Shown piece after piece: positions 63,188 through 64,000 of a stretch of 64,000 nt of DNA (position 1 is the first letter of the stretch; each line of letters opens with the position of its first letter). Position numbers and translations under genes: made by a program. The notes beneath the pieces were generated by a model. It saw only the letters and a list, made by a program, of their open reading frames with translations, had not been told where the DNA came from and searched no databases. This stretch comes from Flectobacillus sp. BAB-3569 (lineage in GTDB: Bacteria > Bacteroidota > Bacteroidia > Cytophagales > Spirosomataceae). The stretch spans positions 248,001 through 312,000 of the forward strand of contig NZ_NJFZ01000006.1 in assembly GCF_002270355.1 (NCBI RefSeq). Reading direction: 5' to 3'.

Positions 63188-63212
63188 GTAGAGACGTTGC
63201 ACCGCAACGTCT
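63188..63212. repeat. TAGAGACG-family palindrome
   Basis: AGACGTTGC-ACC-GCAACGTCT, preceded by GT, between the two transketolase genes; same family as 10712-10736 and 38187-38210. Confidence 0.72.
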
Positions 63213-63284
63213 TATTGAGTGGCTGAGTAAAGTATGTAATTATTAATTCACAACTCACTCATTCACAATTAACTAATTGAATTT

Positions 63285-64000
63285 ATGTACGAAGAACTAC
63301 TAAAAAATATAGCCATCGACGACGAGCGTATTGTTGTCATGACAGCCGAAAACCGTGCTTTGATTCGTAATTTGCCTCCAGTTTTAGGTAAAAGATTTAT
63401 CGATACAGGAATTACCGAACAATGTATGGTAGGCGCCGCCGCAGGGTTGGCATTACGTGGAAGGATACCTGTATTACACGCCTTGGCGTCTTTTCTTTCG
63501 ATGCGTGCTTTTGAATTTGTACGCACCGATGCAGGAATCCCCAATTTACCTATCAAGTTGAGTGCCTTTATTCCAGGTTTTTTATCAGATGGAAACGGTC
63601 CCACACACCAAGCTGTAGAGGATGTCTCTCTCATGCGAGGAATTCCAAATATGCAAGTTTTTGCACCAGCAAATGAGCAAGATTTGGCCATAATGTTACC
63701 CGAAATTCTTGCCTCTAAACATCCAGCTTATATTCGTATTTGTCACCGTACTACCTCTTTTCAACATCAAAAACACTTTGAAATTGGCAAAGCTGAAGTT
63801 ATTGCTGAAGGTACTGATGTTACCTTGCTGACTTACGGTTTTATGCTTGAGCAAACGCTTATCGCTGCCGAAATTCTTAGAGCAGAAGGCAAGTCTGTGG
63901 GTATCGTCAATCTTCGTAGTCTCAAGCCAATCGATGAAGCCTATCTGGTAGATTTAACGCAAAAAACAGATTTGTTAGTAACCATTGAAGACCATTTTGT
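63285..64000 (+). CDS. Transketolase C-terminal (pyrimidine) subunit, cut by window end
   Basis: Frame from ATG 63285 is open to the end of the window: 238 residues of the transketolase pyrimidine-binding half. Features are MTAENRALIRNLPPVLGKRF, FIDTGITEQCMVGAAAGLAL with the catalytic Glu, LHALASFLSMRAFEFVRTD, FSDGNGPTHQAVED-like (FLSDGNGPTHQAVEDV), and VTLLTYGFMLEQTLIAAEIL of the C-terminal domain. It is the partner of the preceding gene. The stop is beyond 64000. Confidence 0.92.
   Translation, partial: MYEELLKNIAIDDERIVVMTAENRALIRNLPPVLGKRFIDTGITEQCMVGAAAGLALRGRIPVLHALASFLSMRAFEFVRTDAGIPNLPIKLSAFIPGFLSDGNGPTHQAVEDVSLMRGIPNMQVFAPANEQDLAIMLPEILASKHPAYIRICHRTTSFQHQKHFEIGKAEVIAEGTDVTLLTYGFMLEQTLIAAEILRAEGKSVGIVNLRSLKPIDEAYLVDLTQKTDLLVTIEDHF

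Overview
The window looks like chromosomal DNA of a Bacteroidota bacterium, most likely order Cytophagales (a relative of genera such as Flectobacillus, Arcicella or Runella; the genus cannot be fixed from sequence alone). The evidence is an AT-rich genome, weak Shine-Dalgarno sites, a promoter of the Bacteroidota type (TTTG-N19-TAnnTTTG) in front of the tRNA, a C-terminal type IX secretion sorting domain, a DUF5686/CarboxypepD_reg outer-membrane protein, a short NuoG, a PAP2 haloperoxidase/phosphatase family and SSS-type symporters. No rRNA, CRISPR array, prophage or transposase was seen. One tRNA, tRNA-Leu(UAG), is present.

Layout. 1-3.2 kb: 3' end of a thioredoxin-like gene, hemE, and convergent guaB. 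3.7-10.7 kb: two secreted ApbE flavin transferases flank an operon of an ankyrin protein, a DUF2271 protein with a candidate flavinylation site, and a PepSY/flavodoxin/reductase membrane protein. This is a plausible extracytosolic flavin electron-transfer module. 10.9-16.7 kb: SUMF1-domain protein, Tat-exported Gfo/Idh/MocA oxidoreductase, outer-membrane barrel, Bax-inhibitor-1 protein, ceramidase-like protein, and an antisense gene fossil. 17.1-26.5 kb: complex I operon nuoA-B-C-D-E, a phytanoyl-CoA-dioxygenase-like gene, then nuoF-G-H-I-J, closed by a perfect palindromic terminator. nuoK-N are not here. 26.5-35 kb: porin-like gene, a divergent sigma-like/anti-sigma pair, and an island of two PAP2 lipoproteins around two barrels and a small membrane-anchored protein. 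35-42.6 kb: dnaG (split by a frameshift), SixA-like phosphatase, a T9SS-secreted SGNH esterase (frameshifted), a small membrane protein, trigger factor and tRNA-Leu. 43-49 kb: sialidase-like protein, SDR, Na+/solute symporter with a micro-protein before it, and a mutarotase. 49-60 kb: 5'-nucleotidase lipoprotein, DUF2911, NUDIX, class V aminotransferase, Ddl-like ATP-grasp, DUF5686 protein and two secreted unknowns. 60.2 kb to the end: a surface-glycan type cluster (glycosyltransferase-like, SpsF-like cytidylyltransferase, split transketolase) running off the window.

Two patterns cut across the annotation. First, dnaG, a barrel gene and the SGNH esterase are each broken at an A/T homopolymer where one extra base restores the frame, and an antisense fossil is also broken at two points that one base each would repair. 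Since dnaG is essential, base-calling error or programmed slippage is more likely than gene loss. Second, many intergenic gaps, above all between convergent genes, are filled with nested inverted repeats built from a small set of recurring words. Some form compact MITE-like units with clear terminal inverted repeats (38239-38483, 47937-48108, 53939-54363, 44892-45005). This repeat layer is the least explained part of the window.
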